This document shows positions 9,874 to 19,564 of a DNA stretch of 64,000 nt, in pieces. Position 1 is the stretch's first letter. Each line of letters begins with the position of its first letter. Origin of the DNA: Cognatundibacterium rugosum. Its GTDB lineage: Bacteria; Pseudomonadota; Gammaproteobacteria; Burkholderiales; Burkholderiaceae_D. The notes beneath the pieces are model-generated. The model had not been told where the DNA came from. It did no database searches and saw only the letters and a list, made by a program, of their open reading frames with translations. Location: positions 1 to 64,000 of the forward strand of contig NZ_JACOGG010000005.1 in assembly GCF_014284365.1 (NCBI RefSeq), written 5' to 3'. A program made the position numbers and the translations under genes.

Positions 9874-10757
9874 AAACTACCTTTATGAAGGTGACTTACT
9901 GATGGCCGGCTGGCAGCCCTGGATTTTGCCAGCTCGTAAACTGTCTTTCCCTTCAACTTCAGCTCATCAGTAACGTATAAAAAGTTTTCTGAATGCCCCG
10001 CAAACAACAAGGCATCAGACTTCATCAGCGGCGCAAATTTTTTTAAGATTTTCCCCTGAGTAGGCTTATCAAAATAAATCATGACATTGCGACAGAAAAT
10101 CGCGTCAAACTCACCACTGACTGGCCAGCTATCTGCCAACAAATTCAATTGCTTAAACGTAATCAGATCTCGCAATTCCTGACGGACCCTCACTAAGCCT
10201 TCTTGTGCCCCTTTTCCCTTCAGAAAAAATTTCCTGACTCTTTCCTGGGACAACTTCTCAATCCGGTCTGCGTTATAAACACCTTTTGCCGCGGTGTTGA
10301 GTACATTCGTATCAATATCCGTCGCAATAATTTGTGCAGGCGGTCGCATGGTCCCGAAGGCTTCACACAAAGTCATCGCAATAGAATACGGTTCTTCGCC
10401 GGTAGAACTGGCGGAACACCAGATACTGACAGGTGTTGCGCACTTCTTCACATGCTCAGCCAGGATGGGAAAATGATGCTCCTCTCTGAAAAAAGAAGTC
10501 AAATTAGTGGTCAACGCATTCGTAAACGCCTCCCACTCCTGACTATCGTGATCCCCTTCCAGCCGGTTCAGGTACTCAGTAAACGAGGTCAGACCTGTCG
10601 CGCGCAAACGTCTTGCCAGCCGGCTATACACCATCTCCTGCTTACTATCTGCCAGTGATATACCAGCCCGTTTATAGATCAACTCACGTACCCGATCAAA
10701 ATCCCGCGAATTGAAGTTAAACTCTTTCGAAGACTCAGATTTCAATCTCTCTGTCAT
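9870..10757 (-). CDS. cheR: Chemoreceptor glutamate methyltransferase CheR
   Basis: Uses S-adenosylmethionine to methylate receptor glutamates, opposing CheB. The N-terminal helical domain (about 15-90) is followed by the SAM domain with VSIWCSASSTGEEPYSIAM (about 123-141) and the FDAIFCRNVMIYFD segment typical of the family. Length 295 is normal. It is preceded by the MCP gene (33 base gap) and overlaps cheD. Confidence 0.96.
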   Translation of the reverse strand: MTERLKSESSKEFNFNSRDFDRVRELIYKRAGISLADSKQEMVYSRLARRLRATGLTSFTEYLNRLEGDHDSQEWEAFTNALTTNLTSFFREEHHFPILAEHVKKCATPVSIWCSASSTGEEPYSIAMTLCEAFGTMRPPAQIIATDIDTNVLNTAAKGVYNADRIEKLSQERVRKFFLKGKGAQEGLVRVRQELRDLITFKQLNLLADSWPVSGEFDAIFCRNVMIYFDKPTQGKILKKFAPLMKSDALLFAGHSENFLYVTDELKLKGKTVYELAKSRAASRPSVSHLHKGSL

Positions 10758-10790
10758 ATTGCGTACCCAGGTAATTAGTCAGCATCAAAC

Positions 10791-12491
10791 TCAGAACTCC
10801 TCCCAGGAGTCATCGTCAGCACTATTTTTTGTTAGTTTTTTGGGTGAACTTTTTTCCGCACTCACCTGAGGTAAAGCCTTTTTCACCGGGGCCTGCGGCT
10901 TAGCCTCACGCACTACTGGCCTGGCTGCAGCGCTCAAGGCATTTCCCGTGTTTAACTTGAAGACACTAACGGCCTGTGCCAACGTCACTGACTGCTCTTC
11001 CATGCTCTCGGCGGCGGCGGCAGCCTGTTCGACCAACGCGGCATTTTGCTGCGTCATTTCATCCATCTGGGTAATCGCGAGATTGACCTGCTCAATACCG
11101 GAGCTTTGCTCTTGGCTGGCGGCAGTAATCTCACTCATGATGTCTGCAACATGCTGCACACTGGTCACAATCTCATCCATAGTCTTACCGGCTTCATCCA
11201 CCAGCTTACTACCCTGATCGACTTTATCAACCGAATCGCCAATCAAGGATTTAATTTCCTTAGCAGCACTGGCGCTGCGCTGCGCCAGGTTTCTGACCTC
11301 AGCAGCAACAACCGCAAAACCGCGCCCCTGCTCACCGGCCCGCGCTGCCTCTACAGCCGCATTCAGCGCCAGAATATTGGTTTGAAAAGCGATGCCGTCA
11401 ATCACACCGATGATATCGACAATCTTACGTGAGCTATCCTTAATGGAGCCCATGGTTTCGACCACCTGACCGACGACAGCACCACCTTTTACTGCAACAT
11501 TGGTTGCAGAGACGACCAGTTGATTCGCCTGCCGTGCATTGTCTGCATTCTGTTTTACAGTGCTGGTCAATTCTTCCATAGAGGAAGCTGTTTCTTCCAA
11601 CGAGCTAGCCTGGGATTCTGTACGCTGCGACAAATCCGCATTGCCGGACGCAATTTCTTGTGCAGCAACGGTAATCGTTTCAGTACCAACTCTGACCTGA
11701 CCGACAGTCGCTGCCAGGTTGTCATTCATATTTTTGAGTGCAATCAATAACTGAGCGACTTCGTCACTACCCTCTATTTCTATTGAGCTTCGCAAATCAC
11801 CACTGGCGACAGTTTCGGCAAGCTGCAGCGATTCACTCAATGGCTTTGTAATGCTTGCAGTCAACAGCCACGCAACCAATCCCCCGAAGGCAACCGAGGC
11901 GACCAACACAACAAACAACAAATACGAAAGTCTGGTACCTGTACGCGCTGCCGTTTCAAAAGCGGTTTGGGCAGCGACAGTCTGCAAATCAACCAGTTTA
12001 TTAATCTCTTGTATCGATTTACTGCTGAGTGGTTCAAGTACGGAAGTAATTATCTTGACAGCCCCTTCACCATTGAAGGCCAACGCCTGTCCCACCGCAT
12101 TCTTGAAAGGTTGCTCGATTTCCTTATCAATTCTCGCCACCTCAGCCAGAATTTTCTTTTCATCCTCAGACAAACCCAAACCGACCAGCTTTACTTTTGA
12201 TTCTTCATACAGTTTTCTTTGGGCCTTGACCTTACCTTCTTCTTTTTGCATTTCGCCGACATCCGATTGAATGCCGATATTTCTCATGGCAATCCCACCC
12301 TCATATACGGATGTCTTCATTGCGTTCGCCAACAGCTGCTTTTGATTGGCAATACTCAGACTATCTGCCATTTCTTTACGACTCGACGCGTTCATCGCAT
12401 TCACGAGCAACATCACCACCGTGATCGCACCGAGAATAAGAGCAAAGCCTGCTCCTAAACGTGTACCAATTCTAAGATTACGCAAATTCAT
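10791..12491 (-). CDS. Methyl-accepting chemotaxis protein with C-terminal CheR/CheB tether
   Basis: Transmembrane chemoreceptor that passes ligand signals to CheW/CheA. The first transmembrane helix is near the N-terminus, a periplasmic 4-helix-bundle-type sensor covers about 35-185, the second transmembrane helix is at about 190-210, a HAMP domain follows, and then the cytoplasmic signalling hairpin with the highly conserved tip [20 protein letters not shown]. The last five residues are SWEEF, matching the xWxxF pentapeptide that docks CheR and CheB. The ATG at 12491 is chosen because GAGGGGA sits right before it; an upstream TTG would place that site inside the gene. The ligand is unknown. 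Confidence 0.95.
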   Translation of the reverse strand: MNLRNLRIGTRLGAGFALILGAITVVMLLVNAMNASSRKEMADSLSIANQKQLLANAMKTSVYEGGIAMRNIGIQSDVGEMQKEEGKVKAQRKLYEESKVKLVGLGLSEDEKKILAEVARIDKEIEQPFKNAVGQALAFNGEGAVKIITSVLEPLSSKSIQEINKLVDLQTVAAQTAFETAARTGTRLSYLLFVVLVASVAFGGLVAWLLTASITKPLSESLQLAETVASGDLRSSIEIEGSDEVAQLLIALKNMNDNLAATVGQVRVGTETITVAAQEIASGNADLSQRTESQASSLEETASSMEELTSTVKQNADNARQANQLVVSATNVAVKGGAVVGQVVETMGSIKDSSRKIVDIIGVIDGIAFQTNILALNAAVEAARAGEQGRGFAVVAAEVRNLAQRSASAAKEIKSLIGDSVDKVDQGSKLVDEAGKTMDEIVTSVQHVADIMSEITAASQEQSSGIEQVNLAITQMDEMTQQNAALVEQAAAAAESMEEQSVTLAQAVSVFKLNTGNALSAAARPVVREAKPQAPVKKALPQVSAEKSSPKKLTKNSADDDSWEEF

Positions 12492-12540
12492 CTCAGTCCC
12501 CTCGTGATGCAATATTGACTAATTAGCCCAGGTAAAAAAA

Positions 12541-13056
12541 TTAACCGACGTGATCGACCAAACCCATTTCCGGGCTAGACATCAGCTTATCGATATCAAC
12601 CAATATCAGCATACGGTCTTCCAAGGTGCCGAGGCCAATCAAAAAGTCTGTGCTGAACGTGGTTCCCATCTCAGGTGCGGGTCTGACCTGACCTGGCATC
12701 AGCGTGGTGACATCAGATACGCTGTCGACCACCATGCCAACTATCCTGCCCTCGATATTCAAAATTATCACTACAGTAAACTGGTCATAAGTCGGCGTAC
12801 CAAGATTAAATTTGATACGCATATCCACCACTGGAACAATAATGCCCCGCAGGTTTATCACACCTTTCAGAAACTCCGGTGCATTGGCTATTCTGGTTAC
12901 GGCTTCATAGCCACGAATTTCCTGCACCTTCAGAATATCTATCCCATATTCCTCATTGCCCAAAGTAAAAGCTAAAAACTCATGTCCGGCGATATCGACC
13001 GAATTGCCTTCGTCCGAAGAGTTTGTATCGTTTTGAAATTGAGTTGCTTGAGTCAT
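12541..13056 (-). CDS. cheW: Chemotaxis coupling protein CheW
   Basis: Scaffold that couples receptors to CheA. A single CheW/SH3-like domain fills residues about 22-165, with [20 protein letters not shown] and [16 protein letters not shown] as hallmark strands. The N-terminus has a 20-residue acidic, Gln/Asn-rich extension. Two adjacent ATG codons compete; the second (13056) is at the better distance from the AAGGA site. It lies between cheA and the MCP gene. Confidence 0.96.
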   Translation of the reverse strand: MTQATQFQNDTNSSDEGNSVDIAGHEFLAFTLGNEEYGIDILKVQEIRGYEAVTRIANAPEFLKGVINLRGIIVPVVDMRIKFNLGTPTYDQFTVVIILNIEGRIVGMVVDSVSDVTTLMPGQVRPAPEMGTTFSTDFLIGLGTLEDRMLILVDIDKLMSSPEMGLVDHVG

Positions 13057-13092
13057 CATATGTCCTTCAAAAAATCTTGTAGCCAGTTGTAG

Positions 13093-15138
13093 TTATTTAC
13101 CTGAGCGAAGTAACGCAGGCACATCCAGAATCAGCGCAACGCCGCCATCCCCCAGGATGGTTGCTCCGGAAATACCCGGAACCTTCTTATAGTTAGATTC
13201 AATATTTTTGACGACAACCTGTTGCTGACCGACCAGATCATCGACAAACAATGCCGCTTTTTTTCCATCAACTTCAACAATGACGACGATGCCATCGGAG
13301 GGTTCTGAGAATTTCGGTTCAAGCGCAAACTTCTTATGCAGCGCGACCAATTGCAGGTATTCGTCGCGAACTTTAATGACTTTTCCTTTGCCATTGACTT
13401 CCTTGACATCATCCATTGCCGGCTGCAGGGACTCAACCACATAGCCAAGCGGAAGTATGTAAATTTCTTCACCCAGCTTAATCGACATACCATCCAGGAT
13501 GGCGAGCGTCAAAGGCAGAGAAATTGTGATCGTAGTACCAAAGCCGCGTGCTGAGCGTATATCAACCACCCCGCCCATCGCTGTGATATTGCGCTTAACC
13601 ACATCCATACCAACGCCACGACCAGACACGTCGGTCACCACATCCGCCGTAGAGAAGCCAGGCGCAAAAATCAACTGCCATACTTCGGGGTCTGTCATAT
13701 TGTCACTGACGGGCAAACCATTTTGCTTTGCCTTCACCAGTATCTTTTCTCTGTGCAATCCACCACCATCGTCACTGACCTCGATAACGATGTTACCGCC
13801 CTGATGCACAGCAGATAAGGACAGGCGGCCAGTTTCAGTTTTGCCGGCACTGACACGTGCGGCCGGCATTTCTATACCATGATCGATACTATTTCTGACC
13901 AGATGTGTGAGCGGGTCAACAATACGCTCTATCAAACCTTTATCGAGTTCAGTAGAAGCACCGTAGGTGACAAACTCAACTTTCTTACCCAACTTGTTGG
14001 CCAGATCGCGCACCATACGAGGAAAACGCGAGAACACATAATCCATCGGCATCATGCGAATCGACATGACCGCTTCCTGCAAGTCACGTGTATTACGCGT
14101 CAAATGCGCAACGCTGCTAAGCAGCCTTTCATTTTCAATCGGATCCAAATGCTGGGTGCGCTGTTCCAGCATCGCCTGCGTAATGACCAGCTCTCCGATC
14201 AGATTAATTAGTTGATCAACCTTTTCTATTCCCACCCTGATCGTGGTGGATTCCTGGCTCGCAGCTGGTTTTTCGATTTCTTTTCTTGCTGCCACCTTCT
14301 TTTCTGCACTTGGGCTTTTCACTGGAGCGACAGGCACCGCCGCCGGGACGACCGCTGCACCTGCAGAGGCTTCCCCCTCGAGTGGTGGAAACATCGCGTC
14401 CAGCGGCTCAAAAAAGCCATAACCCAGTTCATCCTCACTGAGCTGAGCCTCGGCAGCAGGAGCGACCACCGCCTCTTCAGTAATCTTCAGACAATCCGGA
14501 TTTAAGATAAAAGAACAAATAGAAATAATATCTTCTTTGCCTTCATTGGTTTGCAAATGCAATACCATGCCGTCCTTGGCGCCAGACTCGCTACTAATTT
14601 TCCCCAGCAATCCCAACTCAGACATAATTGCATTCGCGTCAGCCTCACTGACTGGTGGCAACTCTATCCTGAACGCAGAATGAAAAGTCGTATTTTGATG
14701 CTCATCATCCACTAAGGTCAGCGTAGGTTTCGGCGGTGGCGCGGCCGCATCGTCCTGCGACAGCGACTGTAAAAGCATACGGACATCTGCTACCGCATCC
14801 TGATCAACCGGAGAACCCAGTCTATGGCCATCAAGCTGCATCTTAAGCACATCTTTTGTAGATAAAAATGCATCAACGTGCTCAGCAGTTAAAGCCATTT
14901 CACCTTTGCGGATTTTATCTAACAAGGACTCAAGGACATGAGTCACTTCGGTCATATCGTTCAATCCAAAGGTGGAAGCCCCTCCCTTAATGGAATGCGC
15001 TGCCCGGAAAATGGCGTTGAGATCTTCCGGATCTGGCGAAGCTACATCGACCGCAAGCAGCAATTTTTCCTTCTCGGCCAAAAGCTCTTCTGCTTCATCA
15101 AAGAAGACCTGGAAAAACTGACTCATGTCAATCGTCAT
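13093..15138 (-). CDS. cheA: Chemotaxis histidine kinase CheA
   Basis: Phosphorylates itself and then CheY and CheB in response to receptor state. Domain order: P1 Hpt with His48 in FRAAHSIKGG; a linker and P2-like region (about 150-240) followed by an Ala/Pro/Lys-rich hinge; P3 dimerisation; P4 kinase with the N box LVRNSIDHGIE, DDGGGL, and GRGVGMDVV; P5 CheW-like domain to the end. At 681 residues the protein is complete. The ATG is preceded by GGAG at 8 bases. All catalytic elements are present. Confidence 0.97.
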   Translation of the reverse strand: MTIDMSQFFQVFFDEAEELLAEKEKLLLAVDVASPDPEDLNAIFRAAHSIKGGASTFGLNDMTEVTHVLESLLDKIRKGEMALTAEHVDAFLSTKDVLKMQLDGHRLGSPVDQDAVADVRMLLQSLSQDDAAAPPPKPTLTLVDDEHQNTTFHSAFRIELPPVSEADANAIMSELGLLGKISSESGAKDGMVLHLQTNEGKEDIISICSFILNPDCLKITEEAVVAPAAEAQLSEDELGYGFFEPLDAMFPPLEGEASAGAAVVPAAVPVAPVKSPSAEKKVAARKEIEKPAASQESTTIRVGIEKVDQLINLIGELVITQAMLEQRTQHLDPIENERLLSSVAHLTRNTRDLQEAVMSIRMMPMDYVFSRFPRMVRDLANKLGKKVEFVTYGASTELDKGLIERIVDPLTHLVRNSIDHGIEMPAARVSAGKTETGRLSLSAVHQGGNIVIEVSDDGGGLHREKILVKAKQNGLPVSDNMTDPEVWQLIFAPGFSTADVVTDVSGRGVGMDVVKRNITAMGGVVDIRSARGFGTTITISLPLTLAILDGMSIKLGEEIYILPLGYVVESLQPAMDDVKEVNGKGKVIKVRDEYLQLVALHKKFALEPKFSEPSDGIVVIVEVDGKKAALFVDDLVGQQQVVVKNIESNYKKVPGISGATILGDGGVALILDVPALLRSGK

Positions 15139-15181
15139 TATTGCACTCCGAGATTTACATTATTGCTAAACAAGCCATGGC

Positions 15182-15547
15182 TTAGCCAATTACTTTTTTC
15201 ACCACTTCTGTTAGCTTCTGCGGGTCGAAGGGCTTCACCAGCCAGCCATTAGCACCTGCAGCCCGACCTTTCGCCTTCATATCATCACTGGACTCGGTTG
15301 TGAGCATCAGAATAGGCACTCTTTGATATGTAGCAAGTCCACGCAAGGATTTAATCAAAGTGAGGCCATCCATGCGCGGCATATTCTGATCTGTCAGTAC
15401 CAAATCAACGACCTGATTTCTTGCCTTTTCCAGTCCATCCTGCCCATCCACCGCTTCGATCACCTGATAGCCGGCAGCCTTGAGGCTGAATGCAACCATT
15501 TGTCTTAACGATCCGGAATCGTCAACCGCTAAAATTGTCTTGGCCAT
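15182..15547 (-). CDS. Second stand-alone CheY-like response regulator
   Basis: A 121-residue receiver domain with Asp53 as acceptor in LTDQNMPRMDG, the conserved Thr in MLTTES and Lys in LVKPFDPQ. The start is the ATG at 15547, with GGAG just upstream; an earlier in-frame TTG lacks a site. It sits directly upstream of cheA. In related gammaproteobacterial and betaproteobacterial clusters this position holds a CheY paralogue that may act as a phosphate sink or regulate CheA rather than bind the motor. Its Phe-rather-than-Tyr context after the active site was not resolved. Confidence 0.9.
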   Translation of the reverse strand: MAKTILAVDDSGSLRQMVAFSLKAAGYQVIEAVDGQDGLEKARNQVVDLVLTDQNMPRMDGLTLIKSLRGLATYQRVPILMLTTESSDDMKAKGRAAGANGWLVKPFDPQKLTEVVKKVIG

Positions 15548-15597
15548 AATTGCTCCATCTTCGAATGAAAGGCCCAATAGCTTGGGTTTCGTACAAA

Positions 15598-16146
15598 TTA
15601 AAATAACTCAATATCACCGCTACCGAGATGCTTCTGGTGTACTGCCTTCCTTAACAAACTCTGCAAATCTGCACTCTGCTTCTCCAGTCGCTGTATAGTT
15701 TCCTTGAGCAGCGATTCCAGATCCTCAGTCTCAGATTCCGTGGAAATATCATCACCTACAACACCCAGAGTCACCATTACTTCACGCAAGCCTTCACAAC
15801 GCTGCATCGTTCTGGAGATTAGCTGACTGGTCAGATCCTGAAACTGCAGGCAAGTTACAGCGGAATTAATATGCGAAGCAATTTCAATCTGTATTAATTT
15901 GAGACGGTCAACACTTTCATTAGGCACCGCACCTGAATCAATGATCAGACTGATTTCATCCTGCTCCTTGATGACGGCAGAGTGCAGAGACATGAAACTG
16001 ATACCCAGCTTCTCTATCGCCTCACCGAGTAACAAAGCCGTCTGAGCGAGATCCATTTCCACTTCCGATAAATGCGCACTGCTGTGGTCAGACACGCCTG
16101 ACAGCAGTTGCTTCACCTGGGGGCCGAGTATTTTCTCTTTGGACAT
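15598..16146 (-). CDS. Small CheZ-like chemotaxis protein (putative CheY-P phosphatase)
   Basis: I do not recognise this as canonical CheZ, but several features point that way. It is a 182-residue, almost entirely helical protein; a central QFQDLTSQLISR (about 102-113) reproduces the FQDLTGQ core of CheZ, whose Asp and Gln, four apart, are the catalytic pair; an acidic, disordered-looking stretch follows; and a short hydrophobic tail GDIELF resembles the CheY-docking end of CheZ. No other cheZ is present in the window. It lies between motB and the first cheY-like gene. The ATG at 16146 has a better ribosome site than the ATG three codons upstream. A receptor-cluster or motor-associated role without phosphatase activity remains possible. 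Confidence 0.65.
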   Translation of the reverse strand: MSKEKILGPQVKQLLSGVSDHSSAHLSEVEMDLAQTALLLGEAIEKLGISFMSLHSAVIKEQDEISLIIDSGAVPNESVDRLKLIQIEIASHINSAVTCLQFQDLTSQLISRTMQRCEGLREVMVTLGVVGDDISTESETEDLESLLKETIQRLEKQSADLQSLLRKAVHQKHLGSGDIELF

Positions 16147-16194
16147 CTTGAGCATCCCGTATGCGTAAATTGAACAAGCGATGCAAACTAAAGG

Positions 16195-17124
16195 TTACTT
16201 TGAACCTTTTACCGTCACTTCTGCTTTTGAATCTGATTGACTTGTTACCTCAACAGAGCCGCCATCTTGCGACGCTGACTCCTCTGCTTTTTTATTCATC
16301 ACGATGATGCTAATCCTGCGATTCACCGGGTTGTAGGCATCCTGCTTATCAAATAGTACCGATGAGGACAGTCCGACTACTCGCAGTACCTTAGACTCAT
16401 CCATGCCACCGTAAATCAGTTCACGGCGCGATGCATTGGCACGATCTGCTGACAATTCCCAGTTGCTGTATCCCTTTTCACCTAGGCCATAGGGTGTTGC
16501 GTCGGTATGACCGGATAAACTGATGCGGTTCGGCACCTCATTGAGTGCTTTACCAATCTCATGCAAAATTTCGCGTGTATAGGGTTGCAGATCCGCCCTG
16601 GCCAATGCAAACATGGGCCGGTTCTGCTCGTCCACCATCTGAATACGCAAACCTTCGGTCGTAATATCCAGCAACAGCTGCTTTTTATACTGCTTTAAGG
16701 TTGGATTCGATTCAATAACGGCCTCAATTTTTCCTTTGAGGTTTTTCAGCCGCTCTGCCTCTTCTTTTGCGAGTGCTGCTTCCGCTGCCTGCAGGTTATA
16801 TGTTTTCTTGGGAGATTCAATGTCACCTTTACGGTTTTGGCCTTCTCTCAAGCTGAGATCCTTACCACCACCTTTAATCACACTGGAGCTATCACCACTT
16901 CCATCTCCGCCAGCCATTGCGACCTTCAATGGCGTCTGAAAGTATTCTGCAATACCCTGCAGATTTCCCTTTGCCGTTGAGCCCAACAACCACATCAACA
17001 GGAAAAAAGCCATCATTGCCGTGACGAAATCGGCGTAAGCGATTTTCCACGCACCACCATGATGACCACCGCCAGCTTTCTTAATACGCTTGACGATAAT
17101 TGGCCTGAGTTCCTCATTTGCCAT
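16195..17124 (-). CDS. motB: Flagellar motor stator protein MotB
   Basis: Forms with MotA the proton-driven stator and anchors it to peptidoglycan. After a short cytoplasmic lead, one transmembrane helix (about 27-48) starts with the essential proton-carrying Asp in IAYADFVTAMMAFF. A plug/linker region (50-150) follows, then the OmpA-like domain (about 155-275) with LSGHTDATPYG and NRRISIIVMNK. A Lys/Ser/Glu tail ends the protein. The ATG at 17124 is preferred to the GTG one codon earlier because of spacing to GGGG. It is 24 bases after motA. Confidence 0.96.
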   Translation of the reverse strand: MANEELRPIIVKRIKKAGGGHHGGAWKIAYADFVTAMMAFFLLMWLLGSTAKGNLQGIAEYFQTPLKVAMAGGDGSGDSSSVIKGGGKDLSLREGQNRKGDIESPKKTYNLQAAEAALAKEEAERLKNLKGKIEAVIESNPTLKQYKKQLLLDITTEGLRIQMVDEQNRPMFALARADLQPYTREILHEIGKALNEVPNRISLSGHTDATPYGLGEKGYSNWELSADRANASRRELIYGGMDESKVLRVVGLSSSVLFDKQDAYNPVNRRISIIVMNKKAEESASQDGGSVEVTSQSDSKAEVTVKGSK

Positions 17125-17148
17125 CACACTACCCCAGAAGACTTTTTA

Positions 17149-18009
17149 TTATTTTGATTTGGACTGCTTAATATGCTCTTCCAGCTCGCTAAAGGTCGGT
17201 CTTTCGGTTGAATACAGTACTTTACGACCAAACTCGACAGCCAACGCTGGCGCGTACCCATTCAGACTGGCAAGTAAAGTAACTTTAATACACTGAAAAG
17301 TTTTCGAAGCCTCATCATTTTGCTGTTCCATCAAACCAGCCAGTGGGCCGACGAAACCATAAGCCAGCAAAATACCCAGGAAGGTACCGACCAAAGCATG
17401 TGCAATCAAAATCCCGAGCTCCGCTGGTGGAATACCAACCGACTCCATGGTATGCACCACACCCATCACCGCAGCAACAATACCAAATGCAGGCAAACCA
17501 TCGCCCAGCTTCGCAATAAAATGAGCAGGTACCGCAGCCTCGTGGTGGTGCGTTTCCAGTTCGTTATCCATCAGATTTTCGATCTGAAATGCATCCATAT
17601 TCCCAGAAACCATCAGACGCAGATAGTCACAGATAAATTCCATCAAGTGATGATCATGAACGATCAGACCGTACTTACTAAACAAAGGACTATCATCCGG
17701 CTTTTCAATATCGCCTTCGATGGACATCAACCCTTCTTTTCGCACCTTGGTCAAAACATCAAACATCATGGTCATTAATTCCATGTACAGGGCCTTGGTG
17801 TACTTAGAGCCTTTGAACACGCTAGGCAGTGCTTTCAACGTGGCCTTGAGACTCTTGGCATTATTGCCTACCAGAGATGCCCCCACAGCAGCACCACCAA
17901 TCATCAACAATTCCAGCGGCTGAAACAACACAGCCAAATGGCCGCCTGACATGACGAAGCCACCAAACACCGACCCCATAACAACTAAATAGCCAACGAT
18001 GACTAACAC
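17149..18009 (-). CDS. motA: Flagellar motor stator protein MotA
   Basis: The 286-residue stator subunit that pushes on FliG. Four transmembrane segments are visible (about 1-20, 30-50, 165-190, 200-220), with the large cytoplasmic loop between the second and third. The IVAAVMGVVHTMESVG and GTFLGILLAYGFVGPLA segments are typical of proton-driven MotA. Start is a GTG at 18009, supported by AGGGAG 10 bases upstream. Promoter elements specific for motA were not found in the 145 bases before it, so it may depend on upstream transcription from flhDC. Confidence 0.95.
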   Translation of the reverse strand: MLVIVGYLVVMGSVFGGFVMSGGHLAVLFQPLELLMIGGAAVGASLVGNNAKSLKATLKALPSVFKGSKYTKALYMELMTMMFDVLTKVRKEGLMSIEGDIEKPDDSPLFSKYGLIVHDHHLMEFICDYLRLMVSGNMDAFQIENLMDNELETHHHEAAVPAHFIAKLGDGLPAFGIVAAVMGVVHTMESVGIPPAELGILIAHALVGTFLGILLAYGFVGPLAGLMEQQNDEASKTFQCIKVTLLASLNGYAPALAVEFGRKVLYSTERPTFSELEEHIKQSKSK

Positions 18010-18154
18010 GGAACATTACTCCCTGAAGGAAAATCAAAGCATAAATCACTTACGTTTATCATATCAGTCCAGCCCAGAGTAAACATGAAAAAACGTGCGA
18101 ATTTCTTGCGAAAAACTAAAAAATTTCCAGAAACCAACAGTAAGAAACGAAAAT

Positions 18155-18964
18155 TCACATTTTCCAGCCATACAAATAAATTTCCTCGTATCCACACTGT
18201 ATTGCAAAATCTGGCTTTCTTCCATGAACAACAAACTCATAACTGATAAATATTGTTCCAGGCAACATTTCCCGCTGCACTTTTTCCCACAAACCTGACA
18301 TCACCACCGGCGACAAATAGGCATACACCACATCAAAAGCAGCCAGGTCCATATCTTCATAATTTCCAAAGTGAATGCTAACGTTCGACTCACCACGCAA
18401 CTTTGCCCGACACCAGCTAACCAAAAAAGGAAATAAAGCCAGCTCAATTCCGGCATAACGAAACCTCGGGAATTTTTCAGACAGACCAAACAGCACCCCA
18501 CCGAAACCACTTCCCACATCCAGCACAGACAACGGCCTTTCGGGACTTAATTGCTGCGCTAACATTTCCACCGCACGATCGGGTGAAGGATAGTAAGGCA
18601 CACGACTAAATAAGGTCGCGCCACATAGAGCAAACAAGAATAAAAAGAGGAAAAGATAGATCTGCGGGTTCAATTGCAAAGTCGCTGCAAACCAAACCAG
18701 CCAGGGAAACACGGCCTCAATGACACACCACCACCAATCCAGACGCAAAAAACGAGCGATCAGGGCAGCGACACAGGAGAGTGCAATAACAACATAGACG
18801 GGAAAAAATGTGACGTTGAATGTGCGATGAAACAGGTTCGCTGCAAGCAGCACCAGCACAACACCACTCATTTGTATCAAAAGTGCAGTCAGCGCAACCG
18901 GGATGACACGCTGACGGTCCGGGGTGAGTTTGAGCAAGTCAGAAAAAAAACGAAACTTAAGCAA
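18155..18964 (-). CDS. Membrane-anchored class I SAM-dependent methyltransferase of unknown target
   Basis: The first 120 residues form about four transmembrane segments. The remainder is a Rossmann methyltransferase with motif I VLDVGSGFGGVLFG (147-160), an acidic strand-2 residue in AGIELA, and FDVVYAYLSPVVM as motif IV. The gene starts 18 bases after flhC and precedes motA, so it probably belongs to the motility transcript. The substrate is not known; the short C-terminus rules out large target-recognition domains. A membrane-associated small molecule, a lipid or a flagellar protein are all possible. It bears no similarity that I can see to the flagellin lysine methylase FliB. Confidence 0.75.
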   Translation of the reverse strand: MLKFRFFSDLLKLTPDRQRVIPVALTALLIQMSGVVLVLLAANLFHRTFNVTFFPVYVVIALSCVAALIARFLRLDWWWCVIEAVFPWLVWFAATLQLNPQIYLFLFLFLFALCGATLFSRVPYYPSPDRAVEMLAQQLSPERPLSVLDVGSGFGGVLFGLSEKFPRFRYAGIELALFPFLVSWCRAKLRGESNVSIHFGNYEDMDLAAFDVVYAYLSPVVMSGLWEKVQREMLPGTIFISYEFVVHGRKPDFAIQCGYEEIYLYGWKM

Positions 18965-18982
18965 TACACCCCCAAAATAAAC

Positions 18983-19531
18983 TCAGGCAACCATTGCCAT
19001 CTCCGCATCTTTCGCTTTTTTTGTTTTACCAGCGCGGGACGGAACATGGCACAGACCACAACGGTACTGATCATGCAAATCAAGTGAGTGTGCAACAAAA
19101 TGGCCACCACATTCACTACAGCGGGCAAATGTTAACATTTTTCCTTCAAAAAATCGAACCAACGTCCAGGCGCGCGTGAGCGACAGCAAGGCTTCATCTG
19201 GATTAAGGCAGGCAACTTGCTCCAGGTAGAGCCGATACGATTTGATCACCGCCTCAATGCCGTTGATTTCAGCGTGTTCATTGAGGTATTTATAGATGTT
19301 CATGAACAGGGACGAATGAATATTCGGCTGCCAGGTTACGAACCAGTCTGTCGAAAAAGGCAACATTCCCTTCGGAGGAGAAACGCCCTTCAATTCCTTG
19401 TATATCTTCAACAAGCGTTCGCGAGACAAAGAAGTTTCGGACTCAAGCAATTGCAAGCGCGCACCCAACTTAACCAGTTCTATTGCCAACTGAATTTCAT
19501 TAGCCTCATTTACAACACTTTTGATCGCCAT
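18983..19531 (-). CDS. flhC: Flagellar master transcription activator subunit FlhC
   Basis: With FlhD it forms the FlhD4C2 complex that activates sigma-70-dependent class II flagellar promoters. The 182-residue length is normal. The C-terminal zinc site is intact: Cys138, Cys141, Cys158 and Cys161 (CSEC and CGLC). Residues 10-130 match the helical FlhC core, including GMLPFSTDWF. It follows flhD by 33 bases, then comes the methyltransferase gene. Confidence 0.96.
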   Translation of the reverse strand: MAIKSVVNEANEIQLAIELVKLGARLQLLESETSLSRERLLKIYKELKGVSPPKGMLPFSTDWFVTWQPNIHSSLFMNIYKYLNEHAEINGIEAVIKSYRLYLEQVACLNPDEALLSLTRAWTLVRFFEGKMLTFARCSECGGHFVAHSLDLHDQYRCGLCHVPSRAGKTKKAKDAEMAMVA

Positions 19532-19564
19532 GTTCGCCTCACTCTTTGTTTTCTTAAGAAGAAA

